54,273 bases of DNA from Alphaproteobacteria bacterium (GTDB lineage: Bacteria; Pseudomonadota; Alphaproteobacteria; Micavibrionales; Micavibrionaceae), in assembly GCA_029880245.1 (NCBI GenBank), contig JAOUOR010000004.1:1-54273 (forward strand), read 5' to 3'. Position 1 is the first letter of the stretch. Every line of letters begins with the position of its first letter. The translations under genes were made by a program, and so were the position numbers. This document shows positions 9,230-18,426 of the stretch, piece after piece. The notes below the pieces were generated by a model, which searched no databases, was not told the DNA's origin, and saw only the letters and a list, made by a program, of their open reading frames with translations.

Positions 9230-10128
9230 AGGACTGGATAGCCAGACATTTTAATTTAATCATGATCCTCGCAGTTATTCTGGGGTTGATATTGCCTGGT
9301 CTGGAACATCTCCCGCGATCATCAGGCATGATCTTGATTTCTATAGCGATCTTCTTTTCCTGTTCGAAAGTCACGATAGAGGAATTAAGGCATATTAACC
9401 TGAAATCGGCTTTGTCTTTTTACGGGATCAGATTTTTGTTTTTGCCTATTATGGTTTATTATGCAGCATTATATACCGTTCCTGAATATGCCATCGGTGT
9501 TCTGCTCATAGCTCTTGCCCCTGTAGGAGCTTCAGCGGCTTCGATCGCTTTGCTGACCCGATCGAATACGTCATTGGCCTTATCCTCGACTGTTGTGACG
9601 AATGCTCTGGCACCTGCCGCGATCACAGTTATTCTTTATATCACACTCAGTGAAGGTGCAAATCTACGAATTGATATTCTGAATTTCTTTACAACATTGG
9701 GTTTGAGCATCTTTTTACCGGCCTTTTTGTATTTTGCAGTTATTCGTAAAATTGAAAAAGTAAAATATATTGTCCGGCGGGATGCAGGATTTTATGCGAC
9801 GATATGTATTGCCTTGATGATTGCCATCGTGACGGCTCTGGAAAAAAACTATATTCTGGACAACCTTGATGATGTGTTTTTTATGGTATTAACCGGATGT
9901 GTTTTATTCGCAGTGCTTTATGGGGCTGCGTGGCTGTTTTTTATGCGCGGCAACCCTACGGATCGCAAAACATATATACTATGTTCGGGTGTGAATAATA
10001 CGGGACTGAGTTCTGGACTGGCTTTATTATATTTTCCCCCCGAAGTGATTGTCTTTACAATCGTTGCGGAAATACCGTGGACTTTGGGTATTATAGCGTT
10101 CAAAAAATATGCGGATAAAATTGAGTGA
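9226..10128 (+). CDS. BASS-family (bile acid:sodium symporter-like) transporter, possible thiamine-precursor carrier
   Basis: About 300 residues with some nine or ten hydrophobic helices. The pattern LIALAPVGASAASIALLTRSNTSLALSSTVVTN in the first half and CSGVNNTGLSSGLALLYFPP in the second half resembles the two broken-helix motifs of the BASS/SBF family. Known relatives carry bile acids, pyruvate or pantoate; the substrate here is unknown. I chose ATG 9226, which overlaps the thiD stop (ATGA) and gives MKDWIARHF; an upstream TTG at 9184 is less convincing. The stop at 10126-10128 overlaps the GTG start of thiL. Its position between thiD and thiL suggests transport of a thiamine-related compound such as HMP or thiazole alcohol. 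This is inference from context. Confidence 0.7.
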   Translation: MKDWIARHFNLIMILAVILGLILPGLEHLPRSSGMILISIAIFFSCSKVTIEELRHINLKSALSFYGIRFLFLPIMVYYAALYTVPEYAIGVLLIALAPVGASAASIALLTRSNTSLALSSTVVTNALAPAAITVILYITLSEGANLRIDILNFFTTLGLSIFLPAFLYFAVIRKIEKVKYIVRRDAGFYATICIALMIAIVTALEKNYILDNLDDVFFMVLTGCVLFAVLYGAAWLFFMRGNPTDRKTYILCSGVNNTGLSSGLALLYFPPEVIVFTIVAEIPWTLGIIAFKKYADKIE

Positions 10129-11081
10129 ATGAATTTGATCTTATAGAACAATATTTCAAACCCTTGACCCAAGGCCATGATGATCTCAAAGATGATGCGG
10201 CGGTGCTGGAGATTCCAAAAGATCATGAACTGGTCGTCACGAGCGATACGCTCAATGAAGGGGTTCATTTCTTTGAAGGTGAGACGCCTGAGAATATAGC
10301 CCGCAAATCCTTGCGCGTGAATCTTTCCGACCTTGCGGCAATGGGGGCCAAACCATTTTCCTATCAATTAAATTTAGCCCTAAATAAGCCCGATAAAAAC
10401 TGGCTGGCTGCTTTCACAAAGACCTTGTTGGAGGAGCAGAAATATTACGGCATATTTTGTTCCGGCGGGGATACGACCTCTATAAAGGGAGGACTTCTAA
10501 GTCTCTCTATAACGGCCCTAGGGATTGTGCCAAAAGGAAAAGCCTTGCGGCGCTCTGGTGCAAAGGATGGAGATCTTATCATCATAACCGGTCCGGTTGG
10601 TGATGCCTATCTGGGGCTTTGTGCCTTGAAAAACAACATTGACCCTTCAAAATACCCTAAAGCCATAGAGCGTTACCGATTGCCCCGGCCCAGAATTCTT
10701 GAAATACAGGGTATCACAGAATATATCCATGCTGCTGCGGATATTTCAGACGGGTTTTTAGCGGATTTAGGTCATATTTGCGAAGCCTCTAGCCTGTGGT
10801 CAATCACAAAACTGGACAATTTTGTGTACTCACAGGAAATGCAGGCGGCTCTGGGAGAGGGGCTGGTAAAGCCACTGGAGCCGCTTGGTAAGGGAGATGA
10901 CTACGAGCTTGTTCTGGCCGTTCCGCCCAAACATGCAAAAACAGTGATGGAACATCTCAAAGCACAAAATTGTACGCCTATGATTATCGGTGAATTTACC
11001 GGCGATCAGGAGAAACAGGCCTTGATGGAAAATGAAAAAAAAGTTTTTGCCGGTCCCGATACGGGCTGGACACATTTTTAG
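10125..11081 (+). CDS. thiL: Thiamine-monophosphate kinase
   Basis: Phosphorylates thiamine monophosphate to thiamine diphosphate, the cofactor of SucA upstream. 318 residues. The N-terminus MNEFDLIEQYFKPL is typical of ThiL, followed by HDDLKDDAAVL (metal-binding acidic motif), VVTSDTLNEGVHF, NLSDLAAMGAKP (the PurM-like ATP-binding dimer interface), FCSGGDTTS, and near the C-terminus GLVKPLEPLGKGDDYELVLAVP. The start is GTG at 10125, overlapping the previous stop as GTGA; the ATG four bases later is out of frame. It closes the coupled thiE-thiD-transporter-thiL run. Confidence 0.95.
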   Translation: MNEFDLIEQYFKPLTQGHDDLKDDAAVLEIPKDHELVVTSDTLNEGVHFFEGETPENIARKSLRVNLSDLAAMGAKPFSYQLNLALNKPDKNWLAAFTKTLLEEQKYYGIFCSGGDTTSIKGGLLSLSITALGIVPKGKALRRSGAKDGDLIIITGPVGDAYLGLCALKNNIDPSKYPKAIERYRLPRPRILEIQGITEYIHAAADISDGFLADLGHICEASSLWSITKLDNFVYSQEMQAALGEGLVKPLEPLGKGDDYELVLAVPPKHAKTVMEHLKAQNCTPMIIGEFTGDQEKQALMENEKKVFAGPDTGWTHF

Positions 11082-11114
11082 AGTGCTTTATAGTAGATAT
11101 TTGTTCAAACCCTA

Positions 11115-11141
11115 TTGCATTCTGTGACTTTTGAGTATAAC
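11115..11141 (+). promoter_or_regulatory. Possible internal promoter for sucB
   Basis: TTGCAT (11115-11120) and TATAAC (11136-11141) are separated by 15 bases in the 143-base gap before sucB. The gap itself suggests sucB need not depend only on read-through from sucA and the thi genes. Confidence 0.3.
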
Positions 11142-11224
11142 TAAAAAGTGCTATCTCTGCGTAAAATATTGAAATTTTATCAAGCGAAAGCAATGAATTG
11201 GAAAACGAGAAAAGAGCACGGATT

Positions 11225-12463
11225 ATGACGCAAATTGTAGTTCCTACACTGGGAGAATCTGTTGCGGAAGCAACTGTAGCACAATGGCTAAAACGGGAGG
11301 GTGATCCGGTTAAAGCGGATGAACCGATTGTGGAGCTTGAAACCGACAAAGTCACATTAGAAGTCAACGCACCATCCGATGGTGTGATTGTCAAGATTTC
11401 TGTCGGTGAGGGTGACAGTGTTGAAGTCGGCGCTATTCTTGGTGAAATGGAAGAGGGTGCTGTGGCCAATGATACAGCAAAACCTGCCAAGAAAGAAGAA
11501 AAGGCAGCGAGTGCGCCCAAGGGTGAAAAGAAAGAAGCCCCCAAGGCTGCACCGTCTCAAGATGTTAAAACATCACCTGCCGTGCGCAAACTCATTAATG
11601 ATAATAATCTGAACGCTGCGCAAATCCCTGCAAGCGGTAAAGATGGCCGTTTGAGCAAGCAGGATGTAGAGGATTATCTAAAATCTGCTAAGGGCGGGTC
11701 TTCAGCAGCACCTTCTCCGGCTCCGGCAGCTTCTGCTCCTGCCGCGCCGCGTGAAACCGGCCCGCGTGAAGAGCGCGTAAAGATGACAAAGCTGCGTCAG
11801 GTAATTGCCCGTCGTCTGAAAGAGGCACAAAACACGGCTGCTATGCTCACCACCTTTAACGAGGTCGATATGGGGCCTGTTATGGATCTGCGCAATGAAT
11901 ATAAGGATATTTTCGAGAAGAGACACGGCGTCAAGCTTGGCTTTATGTCCTTCTTTATCAAGGCCACTATTCAAGCTCTGAAAGAGTTTCCGGCTATTAA
12001 TGCTGAGATTGACGGTGAAGATATCATCTATAAAAACTACTATAATATCGGTGTTGCGGTTTCTACTCCGCAAGGTCTTGTCGTCCCTGTGCTCAAAGAT
12101 GTTGATCAGATGAGCATGGCCGAGATCGAAGCCAAGATCGTTGATTTCGGTAAACGCGCGCGCGACGGGAAGCTTGGCATGGATGAAATGACGGGCGGGA
12201 CTTACACCATCACTAATGGCGGTGTGTTTGGCTCGCTGATGTCGACGCCAATCCTCAATACGCCGCAATCAGGTATTTTGGGAATGCACACAATCCAAAA
12301 GCGTCCGATGGTTGGTAAAAACGGCGAGATCGAAGTCAAGCCGATGATGTATCTGGCGCAAAGCTATGACCATCGCATTGTTGATGGCCGCGAAGCCGTA
12401 AGCTCCTTGGTGCGTATTAAACAAGCTATCGAAGACCCGCAGCGCCTCTTGCTGGATGTTTAA
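11225..12463 (+). CDS. sucB: 2-oxoglutarate dehydrogenase E2, dihydrolipoyl succinyltransferase
   Basis: Core acyltransferase of the 2-oxoglutarate dehydrogenase complex. 412 residues from ATG 11225, which gives [13 protein letters not shown], the standard N-terminus; an upstream in-frame TTG at 11198 adds an unlikely charged leader. Domain order: one lipoyl domain ([11 protein letters not shown], lipoyl Lys42), an Ala/Pro/Lys linker, a peripheral-subunit-binding domain ([26 protein letters not shown]), a second flexible linker, then the catalytic domain ending [14 protein letters not shown] with the catalytic His and Asp. A SemiSWEET-like gene follows after only six bases. Confidence 0.97.
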   Translation: MTQIVVPTLGESVAEATVAQWLKREGDPVKADEPIVELETDKVTLEVNAPSDGVIVKISVGEGDSVEVGAILGEMEEGAVANDTAKPAKKEEKAASAPKGEKKEAPKAAPSQDVKTSPAVRKLINDNNLNAAQIPASGKDGRLSKQDVEDYLKSAKGGSSAAPSPAPAASAPAAPRETGPREERVKMTKLRQVIARRLKEAQNTAAMLTTFNEVDMGPVMDLRNEYKDIFEKRHGVKLGFMSFFIKATIQALKEFPAINAEIDGEDIIYKNYYNIGVAVSTPQGLVVPVLKDVDQMSMAEIEAKIVDFGKRARDGKLGMDEMTGGTYTITNGGVFGSLMSTPILNTPQSGILGMHTIQKRPMVGKNGEIEVKPMMYLAQSYDHRIVDGREAVSSLVRIKQAIEDPQRLLLDV

Positions 12464-12469
12464 GTTCGC

Positions 12470-12748
12470 GTGTTGGATATAATCGATTTCCTGTACTCGA
12501 TCGTAGGTATTGTTGTCGCCATTGGTTATTTGCCGCAGGCCTTCAGATTATTGCGGTCAAGGGGACCATGTAGAGATATATCAATTCTGGCCTGGGCCAT
12601 TTGGGAATATCCTGCTGTTATAAGCCTTCTCTATAGTATTTATATTTTGCCGGATCTAAAATTAATCATCGTCAATAGCGTAAATGTATTTTTTATTACG
12701 TTGATACTTGTGGTGACAATATATAAGCGCTGGAAATATGCCGATTAG
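12470..12748 (+). CDS. SemiSWEET / PQ-loop small membrane protein
   Basis: 92 residues with three hydrophobic helices and the GYLPQ motif in the first, the hallmark of PQ-loop/SemiSWEET proteins, which dimerise into small sugar or metabolite channels. The start is GTG at 12470, six bases after the sucB stop, so it is probably translated from the sucB message. The substrate cannot be told from sequence. Conserved polar residues in helix 2 (WAIWEYPAVISLLYSIY) resemble the substrate-facing helix of the family. Confidence 0.75.
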   Translation: MLDIIDFLYSIVGIVVAIGYLPQAFRLLRSRGPCRDISILAWAIWEYPAVISLLYSIYILPDLKLIIVNSVNVFFITLILVVTIYKRWKYAD

Positions 12749-12851
12749 GTCTGAAAACACCAACACCGCGGCTTCAGCCGTTGCTGGACGCAAATTTCCT
12801 GCTTCCCTTGCATTTTGACGAAAGTCAGAATCTCTTTACCACACTTCTCAG

Positions 12852-12871
12852 ATCCTGATTGACATCAGGAT
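12852..12871. repeat. 8-bp inverted repeat between convergent genes
   Basis: ATCCTGAT (12852-12859) and ATCAGGAT (12864-12871) pair perfectly around TGAC. No T-run follows on either strand, so it is only a weak terminator candidate for the convergent SemiSWEET-like and deaminase-like genes. Confidence 0.35.
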
Positions 12872-12887
12872 GCGTATACAGCTTATC

Positions 12888-13982
12888 CTAATCTGTCTTT
12901 ATTTTCTCATCCTTCAAAAGCCGTTTGAGAACATCATCTGGTTTCATCACTGTATAATCAATTGCCCCGATCTCCGAGAGCTGCTCCATGGCTTTTTGAG
13001 CATCACTGGAGGCCGGCAAATGCCCGTCAGTCAGGAATATATGTGACAGGCCAATATGGGCCAGATCAAGCTGGCGGCCGGAACTCGGCACATAATTCGA
13101 CAATATCCGTCCATCCATCAATTCCAGATTATGCTTCGAAGCTTCCATACACATATGAATAATCGGATCGAGTGGAAAACGGTAATGTTCGTCTTTAAAA
13201 CGCTTCTGCATTTCATCGCCGTATTCTTGCGTGAAGCCGGGCGGATGGCAATCTTCGGCGTAAATAAAGTGATGTGTATCCATTTTTTTATGTCGCGCAA
13301 CGCCGATAGCGGCTCTTACGCCTCTGGCTTTTGATAAGTAAAGCGAAGGGTTATGCGCGAGATCTTTCAGCTCTTTTTCCTGTAATATCCTTGCGTGAGT
13401 GCCCGCTTTGGGCCGTTGTACCGGAGGAAGACCATTATTAACAAGGCTGAGCCTTTCTTGTTCCATATTCACGGCATAAACAGGGATTTGTGCAGCTTCG
13501 GCAATAGGCAGAATAAGAGTATTCCAGAAATAAGCACGGTCTTGCGTCCATGGATTTTCCTGATCTTGGGGATTTTTCATGCCGGGCAGGCTGCTTGCAT
13601 CAAGAAAAATAGCATCGACCCCGCGCATCACCGCTGATTTCAGGCAAGCTGCACATGTCGGCGTGTTGCACCCCAAGAAAATATGTTTCGAGGGCGGCAC
13701 GTGATAAAGAAGCGGAAATTCTCCATGTACTGTCGTGCTGCCGTCACCGATTTTTTGATGGGAGTCAAAGCCTTTGCTCTTCAAAAACGCCGGTATTCTG
13801 TTAGCGTTGGTTTTTATATCCCGCTCATCACCGCTTTTATCCAGACTTAAAATCGCCGAGCCGACATGATAGCGATGATGATCACTTTCACGGGCAGATT
13901 TATGGCTCTGGCTAATAAGCCGGACCCCGATATCTTTAAGATGCTCTTCCGAAAAGCCTGTTTGTTGTTTGAAGTAGTCCAT
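12888..13982 (-). CDS. Divergent cytidine-deaminase-like protein
   Basis: 364 residues, no signal peptide. The first half carries a zinc-deaminase-like signature: H86-G-E88 and, about 20 residues later, P108-T-C110-A-A-C113, matching the H-x-E ... P-C-x-x-C motif of the cytidine deaminase fold with one residue between Pro and Cys. The order strand-HGE helix-PTCAAC helix-VDAIFLD strand fits that fold. The second half (from about residue 230) has a similar strand/helix look (IIHMCMEASKHN...HIGLSHIFLTDG) but no zinc ligands, so it may be a degenerate second domain. The gene lies alone on the minus strand between two plus-strand suc/lpd genes. The substrate is unknown; nucleoside, nucleotide or nucleic-acid base deamination are options. 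Confidence 0.6.
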   Translation of the reverse strand: MDYFKQQTGFSEEHLKDIGVRLISQSHKSARESDHHRYHVGSAILSLDKSGDERDIKTNANRIPAFLKSKGFDSHQKIGDGSTTVHGEFPLLYHVPPSKHIFLGCNTPTCAACLKSAVMRGVDAIFLDASSLPGMKNPQDQENPWTQDRAYFWNTLILPIAEAAQIPVYAVNMEQERLSLVNNGLPPVQRPKAGTHARILQEKELKDLAHNPSLYLSKARGVRAAIGVARHKKMDTHHFIYAEDCHPPGFTQEYGDEMQKRFKDEHYRFPLDPIIHMCMEASKHNLELMDGRILSNYVPSSGRQLDLAHIGLSHIFLTDGHLPASSDAQKAMEQLSEIGAIDYTVMKPDDVLKRLLKDEKIKTD

Positions 13983-14171
13983 TAAGTTTATATGTTTCCG
14001 AGTTTTTTTTGCGAATGACTCAAAATTGAAATTTTACACATATATTAAATTTTCTGGCTTTAAAAAGACTTAAAAATCTGTATTTTTCTGATACTTGTCT
14101 CTCGATTCTTAAGTATGTTTGCTGTAAGAATAAGTTTAGTGTGAATAATCAAAAAATAAAGGCTTAAAACA

Positions 14172-15560
14172 ATGTCTGATAAATTTGATGTGATTGTGAT
14201 TGGTGCCGGTCCGGGTGGATATGTCGCGGCGATCCGGTGCGCGCAATTAGGTATGAAAACCGCTTGTATCGAAAAGCGCAAAACACTTGGCGGCACATGC
14301 CTGAATATCGGATGTATCCCTTCCAAAGCCTTGCTTCATGCCTCGGAGAAATTTGAGGATGCGCAATCCCACATGGGTGATATGGGCATTAAGGTTAGCC
14401 CCAAGCTGGACCTTAAAGGCATGATGAAGCACAAAACAGGCGTTGTGGATGCCAATACAAAAGGCATCGAATTTCTGTTTAAGAAAAATAAAATTACTTC
14501 TATCGAAGGCACCGGCGAAATTGTCGAGGCCGGAAAAGTCAAAGTCGGCAAGAAAACCTATGAAGCCGATAACATCATTATTGCGACTGGCTCAGATGTG
14601 ATTTCCTTGCCCGGTATCAAAATTGACGAGAAGAAGATTGTCTCTTCTACCGGAGCGCTCGAATTGCCGGAAGTGCCGAAAACTATGGTTGTAATTGGCG
14701 GCGGCGTGATCGGTCTGGAACTTGGTACAGTCTGGAGACGTCTGGGCGCCAAAGTCACAGTCATTGAATTTCTGGATAATATTCTACCCGGCATGGATGG
14801 CGAGGTGCGTAAAGAGGCCCTTAAGGTCTTTAAAAAGCAGGGTCTGGAGTTTAAACTTTCCAGCAAAGTTACAGCCGCAAAAACTTCTGCCAAGGGCGTT
14901 GAGCTTACCGTTGAACCTGCTTCTGGTGGCAAGGCCGAGAAAATCAGCGCCGATGTCGTTCTGATGGCAATTGGCCGCAAACCTTACATAGAAGGATTAG
15001 GGCTTGAAAAGCTGGGTGTTGAGATGACCGAGCGCGGGCAGATCAAAACCGATGAGTTTTTTGAAACCTCTGTGGAGGGCATCTTTGCCATTGGTGATGT
15101 GATCCAAGGGCCAATGCTTGCCCATAAAGCCGAAGATGAGGGCGTTATTCTTGCCGAGCTTCTGGCGGGCGAAAGCGGACATATTGACTACAATATGATC
15201 CCCGGTGTGGTCTATACATGGCCGGAAGTTGCCAATGTCGGAAAAACAGAAGAAGAACTTAAGGAAGAAGGCATTGCTTATAACGCAGGCAAGTTTCCCT
15301 TTATGGCCAATGGCCGCGCCCGTGCAATGGGCATGACCGAAGGCTTTGTCAAGATATTGGCCGATAAGGAAACAGACCGCATACTGGGCGCGCATATCTT
15401 GGGGCCAAATGCAGGTGATCTCATTCAGGAAATTGTCAGCGTCATGGAATTTGAAGGCACAGCCGAGGATATTGCCCGTACATGCCACGCCCACCCGACT
15501 TTAACCGAAGTGGTGAAAGAGGCGGCTCTGGCAGTGCATAAACGGCCTATTCATATTTAA
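14172..15560 (+). CDS. lpdA: Dihydrolipoyl dehydrogenase (E3)
   Basis: FAD enzyme that reoxidises dihydrolipoamide of the 2-oxo acid dehydrogenase complexes with NAD+. 462 residues. FAD-binding GAGPGG (residues 11-16), the redox disulfide in [13 protein letters not shown] (C43 and C48), NAD-binding [12 protein letters not shown], the second FAD motif [21 protein letters not shown], and the C-terminal [15 protein letters not shown] with the catalytic His-Glu pair are all present. It follows the suc genes but is separated by a minus-strand gene, so it has its own promoter in 13983-14171. Confidence 0.97.
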   Translation: MSDKFDVIVIGAGPGGYVAAIRCAQLGMKTACIEKRKTLGGTCLNIGCIPSKALLHASEKFEDAQSHMGDMGIKVSPKLDLKGMMKHKTGVVDANTKGIEFLFKKNKITSIEGTGEIVEAGKVKVGKKTYEADNIIIATGSDVISLPGIKIDEKKIVSSTGALELPEVPKTMVVIGGGVIGLELGTVWRRLGAKVTVIEFLDNILPGMDGEVRKEALKVFKKQGLEFKLSSKVTAAKTSAKGVELTVEPASGGKAEKISADVVLMAIGRKPYIEGLGLEKLGVEMTERGQIKTDEFFETSVEGIFAIGDVIQGPMLAHKAEDEGVILAELLAGESGHIDYNMIPGVVYTWPEVANVGKTEEELKEEGIAYNAGKFPFMANGRARAMGMTEGFVKILADKETDRILGAHILGPNAGDLIQEIVSVMEFEGTAEDIARTCHAHPTLTEVVKEAALAVHKRPIHI

Positions 15561-15579
15561 AATCTTCGGGATTATTCCC

Positions 15580-15597
15580 CGCCCCTTGGGGCGTTTT
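15580..15597 (+). terminator. Rho-independent terminator after lpdA
   Basis: CGCCCC (15580-15585) and GGGGCG (15588-15593) form a GC stem followed directly by TTTT. It lies 20 bases after the lpdA stop. The loop is short, so a base pair or two may open. Confidence 0.55.
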
Positions 15598-15598
15598 C

Positions 15599-15693
15599 GT
15601 CATTGCACGGCTTGTCCGTGCAATCCAGAAATCCAGCATATGGATTACCCGCACAGGTTACCCGCATAAAGCGTGTAACAGGCGGGTAATGAC
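15599..15693. repeat. GTCAT...TGAC palindromic element between lpdA and xerC
   Basis: It begins GTCATTGCACGG and ends GGGTAATGAC. TTGCACGG pairs with CCGTGCAA just after it, and ATTACCCGC (about 15644) pairs with GCGGGTAAT (15682-15690) across a longer loop. Same architecture as the other GTCAT elements in the window. Confidence 0.7.
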
Positions 15694-15760
15694 GTCATGC
15701 ACTGCACTGCAAGCAGCGCGGTCGTTCATTAAAGGCAACTTACCCACATTAATGGCAGAA

Positions 15761-16696
15761 TCACGCCCTTGGGTGGGCCGCATTATAAATCCGCATGAGT
15801 TCTTCCGCATTTACCTCTGTATAGCGCTGTGTTGTGCTGAGTGATGAGTGTCCGAGAAGCTCCTGAATTTCTCTAAGATTTGCCCCGTTTTGGAGCAAAT
15901 GCGTGGCAAAGCTGTGACGCAGGGCATGAGGGGTGATATTCTCCGGCAGGCCAAAAGTCCGTCGCAAATCCCGCATCGCTTTTTGAGCCACGCCCTGATT
16001 AAGGCGCCCGCCGCGCGCGCCAATGAAAATAGGGCGATGAGATTCTATCGGGTAGGGGTATTCCTTCAGATAGGCGGCGAGCATGTTCTCTACATCCTCC
16101 AGTACCGGCACTTGCCGTTCTTTGCTGCCTTTTCCAACCACGCGCAAAAAACCATCTCGCGGCAAATCCGATAGGTTCAAAGATAAGGCCTCGTCGATCC
16201 GTAATCCGCATCCATAAAGCAAGGTGAATAAGGCAATATTACGCAAACCGATCCAGTCCTGCTTTTCCAGTATGTGGGCATTGTGAACCAACTCAATGGC
16301 TTGTGTTTCATGGATAGGCCGCGGGATTTTATGCGGCCTTTTGGGGGTGCGCACAGCTTTGATAGCGGCATTATGCACAATGCCTTGCTTGTCCAGCCAG
16401 CTTAGGAAATTCTTGATCCCTGAAAGGCTTCGTGCGCGACTGGCATTTGATGTGCCGTCCATTGCTTTTTTTGACATCCAGCTCCGGAAATCCTTGATCG
16501 AGACTTCGGAAAGGTCGTTCAGGCACGGGTTTTTACCAAAATGGTTAAACAGAAATTCTACAAAATGCGAAAGGTCGGAAATATAGGCGCGCAGCGTATG
16601 GCGGGAGCAATGCTTTTCCGTGCGTAAAAAATCTTCCCACTTCAGAATTTGAGCCGAAAGATCGGAAGCACAAAGGGCAAGTATATTGTGTTTCAT
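15761..16696 (-). CDS. xerC: Tyrosine recombinase XerC
   Basis: Site-specific recombinase that, with XerD, resolves chromosome dimers at dif. 311 residues. An N-terminal SAM-like core-binding domain (residues about 15-100) precedes the catalytic domain, with the first Arg in GCGLRIDEALSL, Lys in VGKGSKERQVPV, the HxxR box in HALRHSFATHLLQNGA, and the nucleophile Tyr in LLGHSSLSTTQRYTEV. It follows the DUF484 gene on the minus strand, an arrangement also found in other proteobacteria. This is the housekeeping Xer protein; nothing suggests a mobile-element integrase. Confidence 0.93.
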   Translation of the reverse strand: MKHNILALCASDLSAQILKWEDFLRTEKHCSRHTLRAYISDLSHFVEFLFNHFGKNPCLNDLSEVSIKDFRSWMSKKAMDGTSNASRARSLSGIKNFLSWLDKQGIVHNAAIKAVRTPKRPHKIPRPIHETQAIELVHNAHILEKQDWIGLRNIALFTLLYGCGLRIDEALSLNLSDLPRDGFLRVVGKGSKERQVPVLEDVENMLAAYLKEYPYPIESHRPIFIGARGGRLNQGVAQKAMRDLRRTFGLPENITPHALRHSFATHLLQNGANLREIQELLGHSSLSTTQRYTEVNAEELMRIYNAAHPRA

Positions 16697-16720
16697 TTTA
16701 AAATTTTTTAAACCTTCGAT

Positions 16721-16788
16721 GTCATTCCAGCGAAATCTGGAATCTGGTTGGTCTTATTTGAATAGATCCCTGCTTTCGCAAGGGTGAC
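16721..16788. repeat. GTCAT...TGAC palindromic element upstream of xerC
   Basis: It begins GTCATTCCAG and ends GGGTGAC. ATTCCAG (16724-16730) pairs with CTGGAAT (16737-16743), and the CCCTGC/GCAAGGG segment forms a second, bulged hairpin. It lies between the DUF484 gene and xerC. Confidence 0.75.
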
Positions 16789-16811
16789 GCCCATATATAA
16801 GGACAAAGAAT

Positions 16812-17516
16812 TTAACGCGGCAAATCCAGCCACATCTGGAAGCACCGCTCAATCACGCGGGCCAAGAAAGCAACCTGATCGGTGGCCTGACCATCATGGA
16901 ACATGTTCGGATCACGGCTGCCACAGGCCAGGATTGCCGGCGGCGTATCCATAGAAATACTGATTTTGAGCAAAATCTGGGATTGGACCAAAGGGCAAGC
17001 CCCGCCATATATGGCTTCAATACCGGAAATATCGCTTTGGAGCATGACTTCTTTCGTGCCCATCCATTGATCGACTGTGCCTTCGGGTAAAATGCGGATG
17101 CCGGGTTGCGGCACATGCGGAATATCCTCGCCGTTGGATTCAATCAGAAGGACAGCAATATCAACATCCATAAGGTTTGATAAATCAATGGTAATGGATT
17201 GGATGAAATCATTGAAGCTTTTGGCTTCTAGCAAGCGCAGAACAGCCTTATGGATGCGCTGCTGGTTATTCATATTGGACCGCGCATTTTCGATAATCTC
17301 GCGGGTTGAATTCAGGACTTCATTTTTATCAGTTTTAAGCCGCTCAATCATGTAGCTTTGAAAGTCAACGACGCCTTTTTTCCGCATCGGAGCAGGCGGC
17401 GTCAGATAATCGCAGGCTTGCGGATTATTCTGCAAAAAATCAGGATTTTCACGAAGGAAGTCCAGAACATCTTTTTCTGTCATGGGGGTATCTATATTTT
17501 GAGTTACGCTCGACAT
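16812..17516 (-). CDS. DUF484 family protein
   Basis: 234 residues, cytoplasmic. It opens with MTEKDVLDFLRENPDFLQNNP, the DUF484 N-terminus, followed by the conserved VDFQSYMIERLKTD segment, a coiled-coil helix, and a GAF-like domain (DLSNLMDVDIAVLLIES through ILACGSRDPNMF). DUF484 genes are commonly next to xerC, as here; their function is not established. Transcribed towards xerC. Confidence 0.88.
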   Translation of the reverse strand: MSSVTQNIDTPMTEKDVLDFLRENPDFLQNNPQACDYLTPPAPMRKKGVVDFQSYMIERLKTDKNEVLNSTREIIENARSNMNNQQRIHKAVLRLLEAKSFNDFIQSITIDLSNLMDVDIAVLLIESNGEDIPHVPQPGIRILPEGTVDQWMGTKEVMLQSDISGIEAIYGGACPLVQSQILLKISISMDTPPAILACGSRDPNMFHDGQATDQVAFLARVIERCFQMWLDLPR

Positions 17517-17560
17517 AAGGCACAGTCTACCACACAGGTGCTTAATAAGAAATCCTAAAT

Positions 17561-17638
17561 GTCATTCCGACTAACCCCGCACTTGAAGCGGGGGCATGGA
17601 GGAATCTTTTTAGATCCCTCGACTTCGCTCGGGATGAC
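17561..17638. repeat. GTCAT...TGAC palindromic element
   Basis: It begins GTCATTCCGA and ends GGGATGAC. CCCCGC pairs with GCGGGG (around 17575-17592), and ATCCC pairs with GGGAT around CTTCG near 17614-17635. It lies between the transaldolase and DUF484 genes. Confidence 0.8.
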
Positions 17639-17644
17639 AATAAT

Positions 17645-18301
17645 TTACAAAATACTCTGTCCGGTCTTTTTCCAGTCTTCGACAAAGGCGGCTAGCCCTT
17701 TATCCGTAAGAGGGTGATTATAGAGCTGGCGGATAACATTAGGCGGACACGTTGCCACATCTGCGCCCATCTTCGCGCTTTCGGTAATATGAAGGGGATT
17801 GCGCACAGAAGCCACAAGAACCTCGGTATCAAAATTCGGATATTGAGAGTAAACCGTCACAATTTCGGCGATCAGATCAAGGCCTGTTTGACCGATATCA
17901 TCCAAACGCCCAACAAAAGGCGAAATAAAAGCCGCACCTGCTTTGGCTGCGAGCAGAGCTTGCGCAACTGAAAAACACAACGTTACGTTTACCATAGTGC
18001 CGTCATCTGAAAGCTCTTTACAGACTTTCAGGCCAGCAGGCGTCAGAGGCACTTTTACGGCAATATTATCGGCGATCTTACGCAAGACTTCGGCTTCTTT
18101 GCGCATGGTTTCGTAATCTGTCGCGGCGACTTCGGCGCTCACCGGACCGGAAACAACTTCGCATATTTCCTTGATCAGCGGAATAAACTCCTTGCCTGAT
18201 TTGGCAATCAGAGAAGGGTTTGTTGTAACACCGTCTAAAAGACCCGTAGAGGCTAGATCTTTAATGTCATCAATATCTGCGGTATCTACAAAAAATTTCA
18301 T
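17645..18301 (-). CDS. tal: Transaldolase (small FSA/TalC subfamily)
   Basis: Transfers dihydroxyacetone units in the non-oxidative pentose phosphate pathway. 218 residues, the short form of the family. It begins [13 protein letters not shown] with the [10 protein letters not shown] motif; the Schiff-base lysine is K83 in VKVPLT. The segment [11 protein letters not shown] has Phe where fructose-6-phosphate aldolase has a Tyr-containing motif, favouring transaldolase over aldolase activity. A good AAAGGA ribosome site lies upstream of the ATG at 18301. It is divergent from priA, consistent with the conserved alphaproteobacterial xerC-DUF484-fsa-priA neighbourhood. Confidence 0.92.
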   Translation of the reverse strand: MKFFVDTADIDDIKDLASTGLLDGVTTNPSLIAKSGKEFIPLIKEICEVVSGPVSAEVAATDYETMRKEAEVLRKIADNIAVKVPLTPAGLKVCKELSDDGTMVNVTLCFSVAQALLAAKAGAAFISPFVGRLDDIGQTGLDLIAEIVTVYSQYPNFDTEVLVASVRNPLHITESAKMGADVATCPPNVIRQLYNHPLTDKGLAAFVEDWKKTGQSIL

Positions 18302-18426
18302 CGGGGTTAAATCCTTTCTTTTCCAGCCAATCAGGGCTATGATTTTTACATCAATATATTAGATATAAGTGTGGTACGCGGATTCTTGAAGCCATGCAAG
18401 AGTGTTTTACGAAAGTCATTTAACTC

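Noticed and set aside
15761-16696. Tyrosine recombinase as integrase of a mobile island
   Set aside because: It sits beside its usual neighbour (a DUF484 gene), has the XerC domain layout, and no attachment repeats or cargo are present.
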